From the NCBI GenBank assembly GCA_015689685.1, contig WVSL01000001.1, forward strand, positions 1-64,000: a stretch of DNA of 64,000 nt, given 5' to 3'. The position numbers were made by a program, and so were the translations under genes. Source of the stretch: Rhodobacterales bacterium HKCCE2091. GTDB taxonomy: Bacteria; Pseudomonadota; Alphaproteobacteria; Rhodobacterales; Rhodobacteraceae. The notes beneath the pieces are model-generated. The model saw nothing but the letters and a program-made list of their open reading frames with translations, ran no database searches and had not been told where the DNA came from. Shown here piece by piece: positions 35,691-45,082 of the stretch. How positions within the stretch are numbered: position 1 is the first letter of the stretch; each line of letters starts with the position of its first letter.

Positions 35691-36677
35691 TCAGCCGTCC
35701 TTGCGGGGCGCGAGCTGCGCCTCGATGTTGTAGCGTTCCACCATCTCGCGGATGATCGTGCCGATCATGCCCTCGACGATGGTGCTGGCGTGGGACACCG
35801 GGCGCGCGCGCTTCCGCACGAGGTAGGCCGTGCGCCGGATCGACGGCTCCGCGATCCGCACGAGGCCGATGTCGCCGGAGGCCACCTGCTTGAACACCGC
35901 CCCGTGGGACAGGAGCGAATAGGCGCTGGCGCGGCTGACCATCTCGACGATGTGCGGCAGGGAATCGATGGTCGCGGTGACGTTGAAGCTGAACCCCTCG
36001 GCCCGCGCGAACCGTTCCTGCAGCTTGCGCGCGCCGTGCGCCTGGCTGGTCAGCACCAGCGGCAGGTGCTGCAGGTCGGACGCGGTGATCGGCTTCTTCG
36101 CGATCCCGTCCGGCCCGAACTCGTCGTCCCAGTTGTCGGGCGCGGTCACGAGGAAAAGCTCCTCGGTCAGAAGCGGTTCGAGGATGTAGACGCTGCTGTC
36201 GCTGATCTCGTAGACGCAGCCGATGTCGATGCGGTCGTTGGCCAGCCAGTCGAGGATGTCCCCCGACATGGCCTCGGCGACGTGCAGGCGGATGTCGCTG
36301 TACTCGCTGTGGATTGATTCCAGCAGCGGCACGCTGAGAAGGATGCTGAGCGACGGCGGGAAACCGACCGAGACCGGCCCGCGCGGGTCGGAGCCGAGCA
36401 GGCGAAGCGCCTCCACCAGGTCGTCGACGGATTTCAGGATCTCCTGCCCGCGGTCGGCCAGCAGCGTGCCCGCCTGCGTCAGCTGGACCCCGCGCGAGCC
36501 GCGGATCGCGAGCTGGACGTCGAGCTTGCGTTCCAGCTTGGCGATGTTTTCCGACAGCGACGGCTGCGCCATGTTCAGCGCGTTCGCCGCGGCCGAGATC
36601 GAGCCGTGCTCCGCGAGGCTCAGGAAATACGACAGCTGCTTGAGCTTCAGACTTTCGCCGTCATCGTTGATGGACAT
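35691..36677 (-). CDS. LysR-family transcriptional regulator
   Basis: 328 aa. N-terminal helix-turn-helix (LKQLSYFLSLAEHGSISAAANALNMAQPSLSENIAKLERKL, residues about 10-50), linker helix, then a two-lobed ligand-binding domain (about 95-310) starting GPVSVGFPPSLS. LysR proteins usually activate neighbouring catabolic genes when bound to a pathway intermediate. Start at MSINDDG with a G-rich Shine-Dalgarno. A 17-bp palindrome sits 28 bp upstream, and four close relatives of that palindrome precede other units of the cluster, so this is the best candidate regulator for 32-64 kb. Confidence 0.92.
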   Translation of the reverse strand: MSINDDGESLKLKQLSYFLSLAEHGSISAAANALNMAQPSLSENIAKLERKLDVQLAIRGSRGVQLTQAGTLLADRGQEILKSVDDLVEALRLLGSDPRGPVSVGFPPSLSILLSVPLLESIHSEYSDIRLHVAEAMSGDILDWLANDRIDIGCVYEISDSSVYILEPLLTEELFLVTAPDNWDDEFGPDGIAKKPITASDLQHLPLVLTSQAHGARKLQERFARAEGFSFNVTATIDSLPHIVEMVSRASAYSLLSHGAVFKQVASGDIGLVRIAEPSIRRTAYLVRKRARPVSHASTIVEGMIGTIIREMVERYNIEAQLAPRKDG

Positions 36678-36704
36678 CCTCCGCACTCCCCCCTGCCGAG
36701 TCTG

Positions 36705-36721
36705 CATAGGCATAGCCTATG
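36705..36721. promoter_or_regulatory. LysR-type motif, site L2 (LysR gene promoter), perfect
   Basis: CATAG-GCATAGC-CTATG, with the wider symmetry CATAGGC-ATA-GCCTATG. It fits the T-N11-A form of LysR boxes and lies 28-44 bp upstream of the LysR start, consistent with autoregulation. Confidence 0.65.
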
Positions 36722-36848
36722 ACAAGTGATAGACCCATTGCCGGAGGCTTACAAATACTTGAAGCACGCGATCCCGGTCGCGGGGGCCGGGGCCTTCGCG
36801 GGGAGCGGGAACCGGGCGGGCCATCGCGGGGCCCGTGGGCGGCGCCGG

Positions 36849-37340
36849 TCAGTCGGCGGGCGCCGTTTCGCGAAGCTCGGCCGCGGCGGCCTGAACCGCG
36901 CGCACGATCTTGTCGTAGCCGGTGCAGCGGCAGAGATTGCCGGCCAGCCAGAACCGGATTTCCTGTTCCGTCGGGTCGGGGTTCCTGTCGAGCAGGTTGC
37001 GCGCCGCGACGATCAGGCCGGGGGTGCAGAAGCCGCACTGAAGCGCCGCTTCCTTCAGGAAATGACGCTGGAGCGGGTGCAATTCGCCGCCCTGCGCGAC
37101 GCCTTCGATCGTGGTGATCCGCCGCCCCTCCGCCTCCGCCGCGAGCATGGTGCAGGAGCAGACGACGCGGCCGTCGACCTCGACCGAACAGGCCCCGCAA
37201 TCGCCGGACCCGCAGCCTTCCTTGGTCCCGAACAGGTGCAGTTCGTCGCGCAGCGCGGACAGGAGCGTCTGGTCGGGGCGGGCCAGGAACTCCGTCTCTG
37301 CGCCGTTGATCTCGGTGGTGACGTGAAGCTTCTTCGCCAT
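36849..37340 (-). CDS. Molybdenum hydroxylase small (2Fe-2S) subunit, CoxS/XdhA type
   Basis: 163 aa. First cluster [10 protein letters not shown] followed by VCSC (ferredoxin-type 2Fe-2S), second cluster QCGFCTPG and LCRCTGY. This subunit passes electrons from the molybdopterin site to FAD in xanthine dehydrogenase/CO dehydrogenase-like enzymes. It follows the FAD subunit gene by 14 bp. No large catalytic subunit gene is next to the pair; the gene fragment at the right edge could be one. Confidence 0.93.
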   Translation of the reverse strand: MAKKLHVTTEINGAETEFLARPDQTLLSALRDELHLFGTKEGCGSGDCGACSVEVDGRVVCSCTMLAAEAEGRRITTIEGVAQGGELHPLQRHFLKEAALQCGFCTPGLIVAARNLLDRNPDPTEQEIRFWLAGNLCRCTGYDKIVRAVQAAAAELRETAPAD

Positions 37341-37354
37341 CGAAACGACTCCTC

Positions 37355-38212
37355 TCAGGCGCGAGCGCGGGCCAGGGCGACCCCGGCGGCGCGCTTGAAG
37401 ATGGTGCCGGAGATCCTGGTGCGGTAGGCGGCGCTTCCGCGCTTGTCGTCGATCGGCCGGCAGGCCGCCCGCACCGCCTCTGCCGCCGCGTCCATCGCGG
37501 CATCGTCGACCGGCGTTCCGACCAGTGCCGCACCGGCCTCGCGCACCAGCAGGACCGTCGGCGCGACTGCCCCGACCGCGACCCGCGCCGCCGTGCAGGT
37601 GCCGCCCTCGTCCAGCGTCAGGCAGACGCCGACCCCGACGACCGCGATGTCCATCTCGGTCCGGGGCGTGAACCGGACATAGGCGTCGCCGGTGCGCGCT
37701 GGCTTCGGCGGAAGGTTGACCGAGATGACGAATTCCCCCGGCGCAAGCGTCGTCCGGCCCGGTCCCGCCGGAACCTCCTCGACCGGGATCTCGCGCCGGC
37801 CGCCGGGCCCCGCGACCGTCACGGTGGCCCCGGCCGCGACCATGCCCGGCACGCAGTCCGCGGCGGGCGAGGCGTTGCACAGGTTGCCGGCCGGTGTCGC
37901 CCGGCTCTGGATCTGCATCGATCCGATGTAGTCCATCGCTTCGGCGAACCCGGGCCATTTCGACGCGATCTCGGCGTTGCCGGTGATCTCCGCGCCGCAG
38001 ACCGCAGCCCCGATCCGGATGCCCGACGCGTCGGAGACGATCCGCCCCAGGTCCCCGATCCGCTTGATGTCGACGACGAGCGCGGGGGCCCGCATCCCCG
38101 ACGACATCTGCACCACGAGATCGGTTCCGCCGGCAAGCGGGTAGGCCCCGCCTTCCGCCGAGGCCAGCAGGGCCACCGCCTCGTCCACCGTTTCCGGAGC
38201 CGCGTATCGCAT
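37355..38212 (-). CDS. Molybdenum hydroxylase medium (FAD) subunit, CoxM/XdhC-like
   Basis: 285 aa. FAD_binding_5 motif PLAGGTDLVVQM near residue 30 and TPAGNLCNASPAADCVPGMVA near 110, then the CO_deh_flav_C domain (about 175-280). It forms a hydroxylase with the following 2Fe-2S subunit and an absent large subunit. Start at MRYAAPET; a longer frame adds eight residues. Upstream, 128 bp separate it from the SnoaL-like gene. Confidence 0.92.
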   Translation of the reverse strand: MRYAAPETVDEAVALLASAEGGAYPLAGGTDLVVQMSSGMRAPALVVDIKRIGDLGRIVSDASGIRIGAAVCGAEITGNAEIASKWPGFAEAMDYIGSMQIQSRATPAGNLCNASPAADCVPGMVAAGATVTVAGPGGRREIPVEEVPAGPGRTTLAPGEFVISVNLPPKPARTGDAYVRFTPRTEMDIAVVGVGVCLTLDEGGTCTAARVAVGAVAPTVLLVREAGAALVGTPVDDAAMDAAAEAVRAACRPIDDKRGSAAYRTRISGTIFKRAAGVALARARA

Positions 38213-38340
38213 CACGATCCCTCCAGCCTTTCCCATCCCCGCGGCGGTCGGCCCGCGCGGTCGAACCAGCCTATCGCGCGTCGTGGGCCGGGGCGAGCCA
38301 CCGCCTGACCGAACCGCCGCCTAAGCCACCCGGCACCGCG

Positions 38341-38847
38341 CTACTCCGCCGCCTGCTGCGGGTGGAACACCGGGTCCTGCCGGTCCCGCCGCCCGAGCAC
38401 CCCCTGCATCCTGCGCAGATGGTTCGTGCTCGGCTGCGTCCGCGTGGAGTCGTAGGCGACCCGGCGGCCCGCGACACGCCACGCCCCGTCGCGCTGTTCG
38501 AACAGGTCGATGTAGCGGCCGAAGACCTCGTGATCGGTGCCGCCATCGTCGTCCTCGCGGCGCTGGATCGCCCAGAAGTAGGTTTCGACATGCGCCACCG
38601 TCTCGGAGTGGAACTCCACCAGGCAGTTGAGGATGTAGTGCATCGAGAATGGCACGTTCGCGTGCCGGGTGCTGACCCATTCGATGAAGGCGTCGCCGTC
38701 ACCGTGGAACTCGCCGTGATGGTCGATCGCGTCGTCGTGGAAGCACGCCCGGACCGAGGCCCAGTCGCGGCGGTCGACACCGCGGGCGTACCGCTTCATG
38801 CAGTCCTCGATCTCCATCCTGGCGACAAGTCGCTTCAATGCTTCCAT
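38341..38847 (-). CDS. SnoaL/NTF2-like protein, paralogue 1
   Basis: 168 aa, one NTF2-like cone fold of the SnoaL_4 type: IEDCMKRYARGVDRRDWASVRACFHDDAIDHHGEF is the family's opening helix and loop, with AHVETYFWAI and WRVAGRRVAYD later. Members include isomerases, dehydratases and hydroxylase small subunits; here the Asp/His pair (DDAIDHHG) could be catalytic. It is recognisably related to the proteins at 47659 and 63337. Confidence 0.85.
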   Translation of the reverse strand: MEALKRLVARMEIEDCMKRYARGVDRRDWASVRACFHDDAIDHHGEFHGDGDAFIEWVSTRHANVPFSMHYILNCLVEFHSETVAHVETYFWAIQRREDDDGGTDHEVFGRYIDLFEQRDGAWRVAGRRVAYDSTRTQPSTNHLRRMQGVLGRRDRQDPVFHPQQAAE

Positions 38848-38866
38848 CGAACGTCTCCCCTCGTTC

Positions 38867-39664
38867 CTAGCCGCACAGCGTCTGCCCCCCGTCGACGACG
38901 AGGCACTGACCGGTGATGAAATTCGCCTGGTCGCTGGCGAGGAATGCCGCCGCGTGGGCGATGTCCCACCCGTCGCCCATCCGGCCGAGCGGGACGCGGG
39001 ACGCCTTTTCCTGCCATGCCGCGTCGATGTCCTCGGGCCGGATGCCGCGGTTGCGGATCGCGCTGTCGCGCGCCATCGGCGTGTCCATCAGCCCCGGCAG
39101 AACGGCGTTCACCCGCACCTGGCTCGGCGCGTACTGCGCCGCCGTCACGCGGGTCATGTGGTTCATCGCGCCCTTGGTGGTGTAGTAGCCGACATAGGGC
39201 GTGTTCAGGTATCTCAGAGACGAGATCGACGAGACGTTGACGATCGCGCCGCCGCCACCCTCCGCCATCACCGGGATCGCGTGCTTCATGGCGAGGAAGC
39301 AGCTTTTCAGGTTGATGTCGAAGATGCGGTCCCAGTCCTCCTCGGACAACTCGACCACGCCGCCCATGATGATCGTGCCGACGTTGTTGAGAAGGACGTG
39401 CAACCCGCCGAAGGACGCGGTGGCCGTGTTCACCGCCGAAAGAAGGTCGTCGGACCGGGTGGCGTCGCCCGACACCGCGACCGCGCCCCCGCCCTCGCCG
39501 CGAATGATCTCCGCCGTCGCCTCGGCCGCCGCCCGGTCGATGTCGAAACACACGACCGAGGCGCCTTCCCGCGCGAACTGGACCGCGCAGGCCTTTCCGT
39601 TCCCCCATCCGTCCCCGATGCTACCGGCGCCGATGACAAGGGCAGACTTGCCGTTCAGCCGCAT
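38867..39664 (-). CDS. SDR-family oxidoreductase
   Basis: 265 aa classical SDR. GAGSIGDGWGNGKACA replaces the common TGxxxGIG cofactor loop with a three-residue longer version; NNVG, VSSIS and the YVGYYTTKGAMNH Tyr-Lys pair are intact, ending in TGQCLVVDGGQT. Likely oxidises a ring or chain hydroxyl of the cluster substrate. It starts the minus-strand unit SDR, SnoaL, FAD subunit, 2Fe-2S subunit and is divergent from the CoA operon at 39848. Confidence 0.87.
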   Translation of the reverse strand: MRLNGKSALVIGAGSIGDGWGNGKACAVQFAREGASVVCFDIDRAAAEATAEIIRGEGGGAVAVSGDATRSDDLLSAVNTATASFGGLHVLLNNVGTIIMGGVVELSEEDWDRIFDINLKSCFLAMKHAIPVMAEGGGGAIVNVSSISSLRYLNTPYVGYYTTKGAMNHMTRVTAAQYAPSQVRVNAVLPGLMDTPMARDSAIRNRGIRPEDIDAAWQEKASRVPLGRMGDGWDIAHAAAFLASDQANFITGQCLVVDGGQTLCG

Positions 39665-39847
39665 TCCCGTCTCCAGCGTCCAACGGCTGCCAGTAAGGCA
39701 TTCGCGGGCGAGGCCGGTCAACGCGGGGCGGGGCCGTTTCGGGCTGCTATCGGTTTCGCCTTTGTGGTGCGCAGGCGGCCGCCCGGCCGCGCTTTATTCG
39801 ATGCGGAATAGCGCCTAGGGAATCCTCGCAGCCAGAGGACCGGGCCC

Positions 39848-40738
39848 ATGAAACCCACACGCTCCATGCTCTTCGTTCCCGGCCATCGACAGGGATGGGC
39901 GGAAAAGGCCGTGGCTGCCGGCACCGACGCGGTGATCCTCGACCTGGAGGATTCCGTGCCGCAGGACATGAAATCCGGAACCCGGCATATCGTCGCCGAG
40001 ACCATCGCGGAACTCGCGAAGGCGTCGCCCGATGTCGGGGTCTACGTCCGCCTGAACGCGCTGGAAAGCGGGATGACCGGCGACGACCTGGAGGCGGTGG
40101 CGGTCGCGGGCCTGACCGGCGTCCTGCCCCCGAAGACCTACGGCGCCACGGACATCGTGCGGGTCGACGCGCTGATCGACCATTTCGAGCGCCGCAACGG
40201 CGTCGCGCCCGGAACGATCGAGATCGTGATCCCGCTGGAAACCGCGCAGGGCTACGGCGCCTGCGAGTCCATGCTCGCCGCGTCGCCGCGCTGCGCCACC
40301 CTGTTCGCCGGCACCGCGCGGGACGCCGACGTGTCGCGCTCCATCGGGTTCGAGTTCACCCCGGAGGGTCAGGAGACGCTCTACCTCAGGTCCCGCGCGG
40401 TCCTGGCCGTGCGCGCCGCGGGCAAAGACTTCCCGCTCGTCGGGCTGTGGCAGGACCTGAAGGACGACGACGGCGCGTGGGAATTCGCCCGGTCCAACAA
40501 GCGGCTCGGCTTCCGCGGGATGGTGGCGATCCACCCCAGGCACGTCGCCATCGCCAACGAGGTCTTCATGCCGACCGAGGGCGAGGTCGCCTTCTACCAG
40601 GGCATGATCGACGCGTTCGAGGCCGGCCTGAAGGAGGGCCTCGCCGCGGTGGCCTACGAGGGCATGCATATCGACCTGGCGCACGTGAAGACCGCGAAGG
40701 AGGTCATCGCGATGCACGCGGCGCTGAAGTCCCGATGA
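39848..40738 (+). CDS. HpcH/HpaI-CitE family CoA ester lyase
   Basis: 296 aa TIM barrel. RSMLFVPGHR at the N-terminus, ILDLEDSVP (Mg ligand region), IPLETAQG and GTARDADVSRSIGFE are CitE-like (malyl-/citramalyl-CoA lyase) motifs. The family splits beta-hydroxyacyl-CoA esters into two carbonyl products. First gene of a six-gene operon; it overlaps the acyl-CoA synthetase gene by 4 bp (ATGA). Confidence 0.9.
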   Translation: MKPTRSMLFVPGHRQGWAEKAVAAGTDAVILDLEDSVPQDMKSGTRHIVAETIAELAKASPDVGVYVRLNALESGMTGDDLEAVAVAGLTGVLPPKTYGATDIVRVDALIDHFERRNGVAPGTIEIVIPLETAQGYGACESMLAASPRCATLFAGTARDADVSRSIGFEFTPEGQETLYLRSRAVLAVRAAGKDFPLVGLWQDLKDDDGAWEFARSNKRLGFRGMVAIHPRHVAIANEVFMPTEGEVAFYQGMIDAFEAGLKEGLAAVAYEGMHIDLAHVKTAKEVIAMHAALKSR

Positions 40739-42681
40739 AGGGCCGGCTGGCCTTCGGATCGGATGCCTCCGCCGCCTGGCGGCCGTCGGACCGCGACCTC
40801 GCCCGCAGCCGACTCGCCCGCGCGATGAGGCGATGGGGCTTCGACACGCTCGCCGACCTGCATCGCCATTCGATCGACGCACCGGAGGAGTATTGGCGCA
40901 AGGCGCTCGACGATCTCGGGATCGAGTTCTCGACCCCCTGGACCGGGTTCGTCGACACCTCTGCCGGGCACGCCTTTCCCCGCTGGTTCACCGGCGGCGC
41001 GATCAACGCCGCAGAAAACTGCGTGACCCGCCACGCCGCCGACGCCATCACCCGCGACCGTCCCGCGGTGATCTACGAGGGCGACAGCGGCACGCGGCGC
41101 GAGATGAGCTACGGCGAACTCGGCGCGGAGGTGGAACGCATCGCCGCCGGGCTCCGCTCCATCGGCATCGGCAAGGGCGACCGGGTGGCGTTCTTCATGC
41201 CGGTCATCCCCGAGGCCGCCGTCGCGATGCTCGCCTGCGCCCGCATCGGCGCCATCGGCGTCCCGGCCTTTTCCGGCTACGGGCCGGAACCGCTGGCCGC
41301 GCGGCTGAACGCGGCGGAGGCGGTCGCGCTGGTGACGGTCGACGGGACCACCCGCCGGGGCAAGCGGGTCGCGATGAAGGACACCGCCGACGCCGCGGCC
41401 GACCTGTGCCCGTCGCTTCGCCACGTCATCGTCATCCGCCATGACGGCCAGGAAACGGCCACCCAGGACCGCGACCTCGAATGGTCCGCGCTCGGCCGCG
41501 GGCTCGACCCGGTGCCGGCGGAGCCATGCGATCCGAACGACCCGCTGATGATCATCTACACATCGGGCACGACCGGCGCACCGAAGGGCATCGTTCACAG
41601 CCACGCCGGTTTCCTGACCAAGGCTGCCCACGACTTCGGCTACGGGTTCGACATCCAGTCCGACGACCGGCTCGGCTGGATCGCGGACATGGGCTGGATG
41701 CTCGGGCCGCTGATGGTGCTCGGCACCCTGCATTTCGGCGCCACCATCGTCTGGATCGAGGGGTTGCCGAACCACCCCGACCACGACCGGCTCTGGGACA
41801 TCGTGGAGCGGAACGGCGTGACCGTCCTGGGGCTCGCGCCGACCGCCGCGCGCGGCATCCGCGCGGCGATGGCGGGCGGCGCGCCGTCGCGCGACATCTC
41901 CTCCCTCCGCGCCTTCACCTCCACCGGCGAGGCCTGGGACACGCCGACCTGGCAATGGCTTTTCGACACCGTCGGGCGGGGCCGGCTGCCGATCCTGAAC
42001 TATTCCGGCGGCACCGAGACCGGGGGCGGGATCATCACCAACTACACCATCGCGCCGATCGCCCCGTCGAGCTTCGCGGGCCCGATCCTGGGCATGGACG
42101 TCGACGTTCTGGACGCGGACGGGAACCCGACCGACGGCATCGGCGAGCTTGTCGTGCGCAACACCTGGCCCGGCATGACGCACGCCTTCTGGCGCGACCC
42201 CGACCGCTACCTGGGCACCTACTGGAACCGCTGGCCCGACACCTGGGTTCACGGCGACCTCGCGGAGGTGGACGCCGACGGCTACTGGCACATCCGCGGC
42301 CGGTCGGACGACACGATCAAGGTCGCCGGCCGCCGCGTCGGCCCGGCCGAGATCGAATCCGCGCTGGTCGCGGACCCGCGGATTTCCGAGGCCGCGGTGA
42401 TCGGGGTGCCGGACCCGGACCGGGGATCGCGCATCGTCGCCTTTGTCACGCTTAACGGGGCCGGGGATCTCGACGCCGCGGCCTCGGGCGAACAGGTCGC
42501 GCGGCTCGTCGGCAAGGCGATGGTGCCGTCGAGGATCGTTCCGGTGGCGGCGCTGCCGAAGACCAAGAACGGCAAGATCATGCGCCGGGCGATCCGCGCG
42601 CGCTACCTGGGCGAGCCGGCGGGCGACATGTCGGCGCTCGACGCGGCGACGCCGCTCGACGTCATACCGGTCATGGATTGA
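40735..42681 (+). CDS. Acyl-CoA synthetase, acetyl-CoA synthetase-like (AMP-forming)
   Basis: 648 aa, the length of Acs-type enzymes. Phosphate loop IYTSGTTGAPKG near residue 275, NYSGGTETGGG, the hinge GRSDDTIKVAGRRVGPAEIE and the C-terminal lysine in PKTKNGKIMRR are all present. It activates a carboxylic acid to its CoA thioester and is probably the entry step of the operon. It keeps the N-terminal ACAS_N region seen in acetyl/propionyl-CoA synthetases. Confidence 0.93.
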   Translation: MKGRLAFGSDASAAWRPSDRDLARSRLARAMRRWGFDTLADLHRHSIDAPEEYWRKALDDLGIEFSTPWTGFVDTSAGHAFPRWFTGGAINAAENCVTRHAADAITRDRPAVIYEGDSGTRREMSYGELGAEVERIAAGLRSIGIGKGDRVAFFMPVIPEAAVAMLACARIGAIGVPAFSGYGPEPLAARLNAAEAVALVTVDGTTRRGKRVAMKDTADAAADLCPSLRHVIVIRHDGQETATQDRDLEWSALGRGLDPVPAEPCDPNDPLMIIYTSGTTGAPKGIVHSHAGFLTKAAHDFGYGFDIQSDDRLGWIADMGWMLGPLMVLGTLHFGATIVWIEGLPNHPDHDRLWDIVERNGVTVLGLAPTAARGIRAAMAGGAPSRDISSLRAFTSTGEAWDTPTWQWLFDTVGRGRLPILNYSGGTETGGGIITNYTIAPIAPSSFAGPILGMDVDVLDADGNPTDGIGELVVRNTWPGMTHAFWRDPDRYLGTYWNRWPDTWVHGDLAEVDADGYWHIRGRSDDTIKVAGRRVGPAEIESALVADPRISEAAVIGVPDPDRGSRIVAFVTLNGAGDLDAAASGEQVARLVGKAMVPSRIVPVAALPKTKNGKIMRRAIRARYLGEPAGDMSALDAATPLDVIPVMD

Positions 42682-42697
42682 GACAGGCGAGGGAAAC

Positions 42698-43858
42698 ATG
42701 GCACTCGACCAATCCGAACTGGACCTGATCCGGTCGTCGATCCGCAAGATCACCGAGGAGTTCGACCTCGAGTACTGGCGCAGGCAGGACGCGTCCAAGT
42801 CCTATCCCTGGGACTTCAAGGACGCGCTGGCCGAAGGCGGCTGGTTCGGCATCCTGATGCCCGAGGAATACGGCGGCATGGGGCTCGGCCTGACCGAGGC
42901 CGGCGTGGTGCTGGACGAGCTCGGCCAGCGCTGCGGGTTCAACGCCAACTCGATCTTCCAGTACTTCGTGTTCCCGCCCGGCCCGGTGATCCACCACGGG
43001 TCCGACGCGATGAAGGCGGAATTCCTGCCCAAGCTCGTCAGCGGCGAGGAGATGATGTGCTTCGGCGTCAGCGAGCCCGACAACGGCGTCGACACCTCGC
43101 GGCTCAAGACCTTCGCGAGGAAGGAGGGCAACCGCTACCTCGTGAACGGGCGCAAGGTCTGGATCTCGAACGCGCTGAACGCCGACCGCATCCTGCTGCT
43201 GACGCGGACCGCGGCGCGCGACCCGGACCGCCCGTTCGACGGCATGACCCTGTTCCTGACCCGGCTGAAGGACAAGACCGGCGTCCAGATCAACCGCATC
43301 GACAAGATCATGCGCAACGCGGTCGACTCCAACGAGATCGTGTTCGAGGATTTCGAGGTGTTCCCCGACGAGATCGTGGGCGAGGAAGGCAAGGGGTTCC
43401 GCTGCCTGCTGGACGGGCTGAACCCGGAGCGGATCGCGGTGGCGCAGACCTGCATCGGGCTTGGCCGCGGCGCGCTGAACCTCGTGACGCAATACGCCAA
43501 GGACCGGATCGTGTTCGACCGCCCGATCGGCAAGAACCAGGCCGTCGCCCATCCGCTCGCGGACAGCTGGATGCGGCTGGAAGCAGCGGACCTGATGACC
43601 CAGAAGGCCGCGCGGCTCTTCGACGAGGGCAAGCCCTGCGGCCCCGAGGCGAACACGGCGAAATACCTCGCCAGCGATGCCGGGTTCGAGGCGGCCGACC
43701 GCGCGATGCAGTTCCACGGCGGCTACAGCATGGCGACCGAGTACCACGTTTCGCGCTTCTGGATGGAGGCGCGGCACCTCAAGATCGCGCCGATCAGCCA
43801 GCAGATGGTCCTGAACTTCGTATCGGACAAGGTGCTCGGCCTGCCGAGATCCTACTGA
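42698..43858 (+). CDS. Acyl-CoA dehydrogenase
   Basis: 386 aa with the three ACAD domains: helical N-terminus (LMPEEYGGMGLG), middle beta domain (MCFGVSEPDNGVDTSRLKT), C-terminal helical domain (DRIVFDRPIGKNQAVAHPLAD, AMQFHGGYSM). FAD-dependent alpha,beta-desaturation of an acyl-CoA. The usual EGT catalytic-Glu loop is replaced by KIAPISQQM; the protein ends LGLPRSY, marking a distinct ACAD subgroup. Good Shine-Dalgarno GGCGAGGG. Confidence 0.93.
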   Translation: MALDQSELDLIRSSIRKITEEFDLEYWRRQDASKSYPWDFKDALAEGGWFGILMPEEYGGMGLGLTEAGVVLDELGQRCGFNANSIFQYFVFPPGPVIHHGSDAMKAEFLPKLVSGEEMMCFGVSEPDNGVDTSRLKTFARKEGNRYLVNGRKVWISNALNADRILLLTRTAARDPDRPFDGMTLFLTRLKDKTGVQINRIDKIMRNAVDSNEIVFEDFEVFPDEIVGEEGKGFRCLLDGLNPERIAVAQTCIGLGRGALNLVTQYAKDRIVFDRPIGKNQAVAHPLADSWMRLEAADLMTQKAARLFDEGKPCGPEANTAKYLASDAGFEAADRAMQFHGGYSMATEYHVSRFWMEARHLKIAPISQQMVLNFVSDKVLGLPRSY

Positions 43859-43873
43859 GGGAAGGAGACACAC

Positions 43874-45082
43874 ATGCGCGATGCAGTCATCTGCGAACCG
43901 ATCCGCACGGCGGTCGGCGGCTACGGCGGGACCCTGCGCGACGTCCCCGTGACCGAACTCGCCGCGACCGTGGTGAAGGAGCTTGTCCGGCGCACCGGCG
44001 TGCAGAGCGGTGACATCGACGACGTGATCTTCGGCCAGGTCTATCCCGGCAGCGAGGCGCCCGCGATCGGGCGCATCGCGGCGCTCGATGCCGGGCTCGA
44101 CATCTCGGTTCCGGGCACGCAGATCGACCGGCGCTGCGGATCGGGCCTGCAGGCGGTCATCAACGCCTCGATGTACGTCCAGACCGGCGCCGCGGACCTC
44201 GTGATCGCGGGCGGCGCGGAATCGATGAGCCAGGCGGAGTACTACACGCTCGGTGCGCGATGGGGCTTGAAGGGCCGCGACTCGGAACTCTACTGCCGGA
44301 TCGGCCGCGGCCGCGTGACCTCGGGCGGCAGGTTCCACCCGGTGCCGGGCGGAATGCTGGAGACCGCCGAGAACCTGCGCCGCGAATTCTCTATCCCGCG
44401 CGAGGCGCAGGACGACTTCGCCGCGGCCTCCCACGCCAAGGCCTCGGCCGCATCGAAGGCCGGCACGTTCCGGGACGAGATCGTTCCGGTCACGCTGAGG
44501 ACCCGCAAGGGCGAGGTCGTCTTCGACACCGACGAACACATCCGCCACGACGCCACCGCCGAAAGCCTGTCGGCGCTGCGCCCGATCCTCGGGAAGTCCG
44601 ACCCCGAGGCGACGGTGACGGCCGGCAATGCCAGCGGCCAGAACGACGCCGCCGCCGCCTGCATCGTGACCACCGCCGAGAAGGCCGAGGCGCTTGGCCT
44701 GAGGCCGCTCGGGCGGCTGAAGGCATGGGGGCTCGCCGGGGTCGGGCCGGAGCGGATGGGGATCGGCCCGGTGCCGGCGGTCGAGAAGGCGCTCGACCGG
44801 GCCGGGCTGACGCTCGGCGACATGGACCTGGTCGAGCTGAACGAGGCCTTCGCCGCGCAGGTCCTGGCCTGCCTCGCCTCGTGGAACCTCGCTGCCGACG
44901 ATCCGCGCCTGAACGTCAACGGATCCGGTATCTCGCTCGGCCACCCCGTCGGCGCGACCGGCGTGCGCATCCTCGCCAACCTCCTGCGCGAGATGGACCG
45001 GCGCGAGGCGCGTTACGGGATCGAAACCATGTGCATCGGCGGCGGCCAGGGCCTCGCCGCCGTCTTCGAAAGGATCGCCTGA
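43874..45082 (+). CDS. Acetyl-CoA acetyltransferase/3-ketoacyl-CoA thiolase
   Basis: 402 aa thiolase. Nucleophilic Cys in [13 protein letters not shown] near residue 89, [11 protein letters not shown], His in [12 protein letters not shown] near 357 and the second Cys in MCIGGGQG near 387. It splits a beta-ketoacyl-CoA with free CoA. The stop overlaps the crotonase start by one base (TGATG). Confidence 0.94.
   Translation: MRDAVICEPIRTAVGGYGGTLRDVPVTELAATVVKELVRRTGVQSGDIDDVIFGQVYPGSEAPAIGRIAALDAGLDISVPGTQIDRRCGSGLQAVINASMYVQTGAADLVIAGGAESMSQAEYYTLGARWGLKGRDSELYCRIGRGRVTSGGRFHPVPGGMLETAENLRREFSIPREAQDDFAAASHAKASAASKAGTFRDEIVPVTLRTRKGEVVFDTDEHIRHDATAESLSALRPILGKSDPEATVTAGNASGQNDAAAACIVTTAEKAEALGLRPLGRLKAWGLAGVGPERMGIGPVPAVEKALDRAGLTLGDMDLVELNEAFAAQVLACLASWNLAADDPRLNVNGSGISLGHPVGATGVRILANLLREMDRREARYGIETMCIGGGQGLAAVFERIA

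Noticed and set aside
39807-39823. Possible sixth LysR site near AATAGCGCCTAGG before the CitE-like operon.
   Set aside because: Half-sites do not match CATAG and CTATG at the 7-base spacing, so it was not counted.
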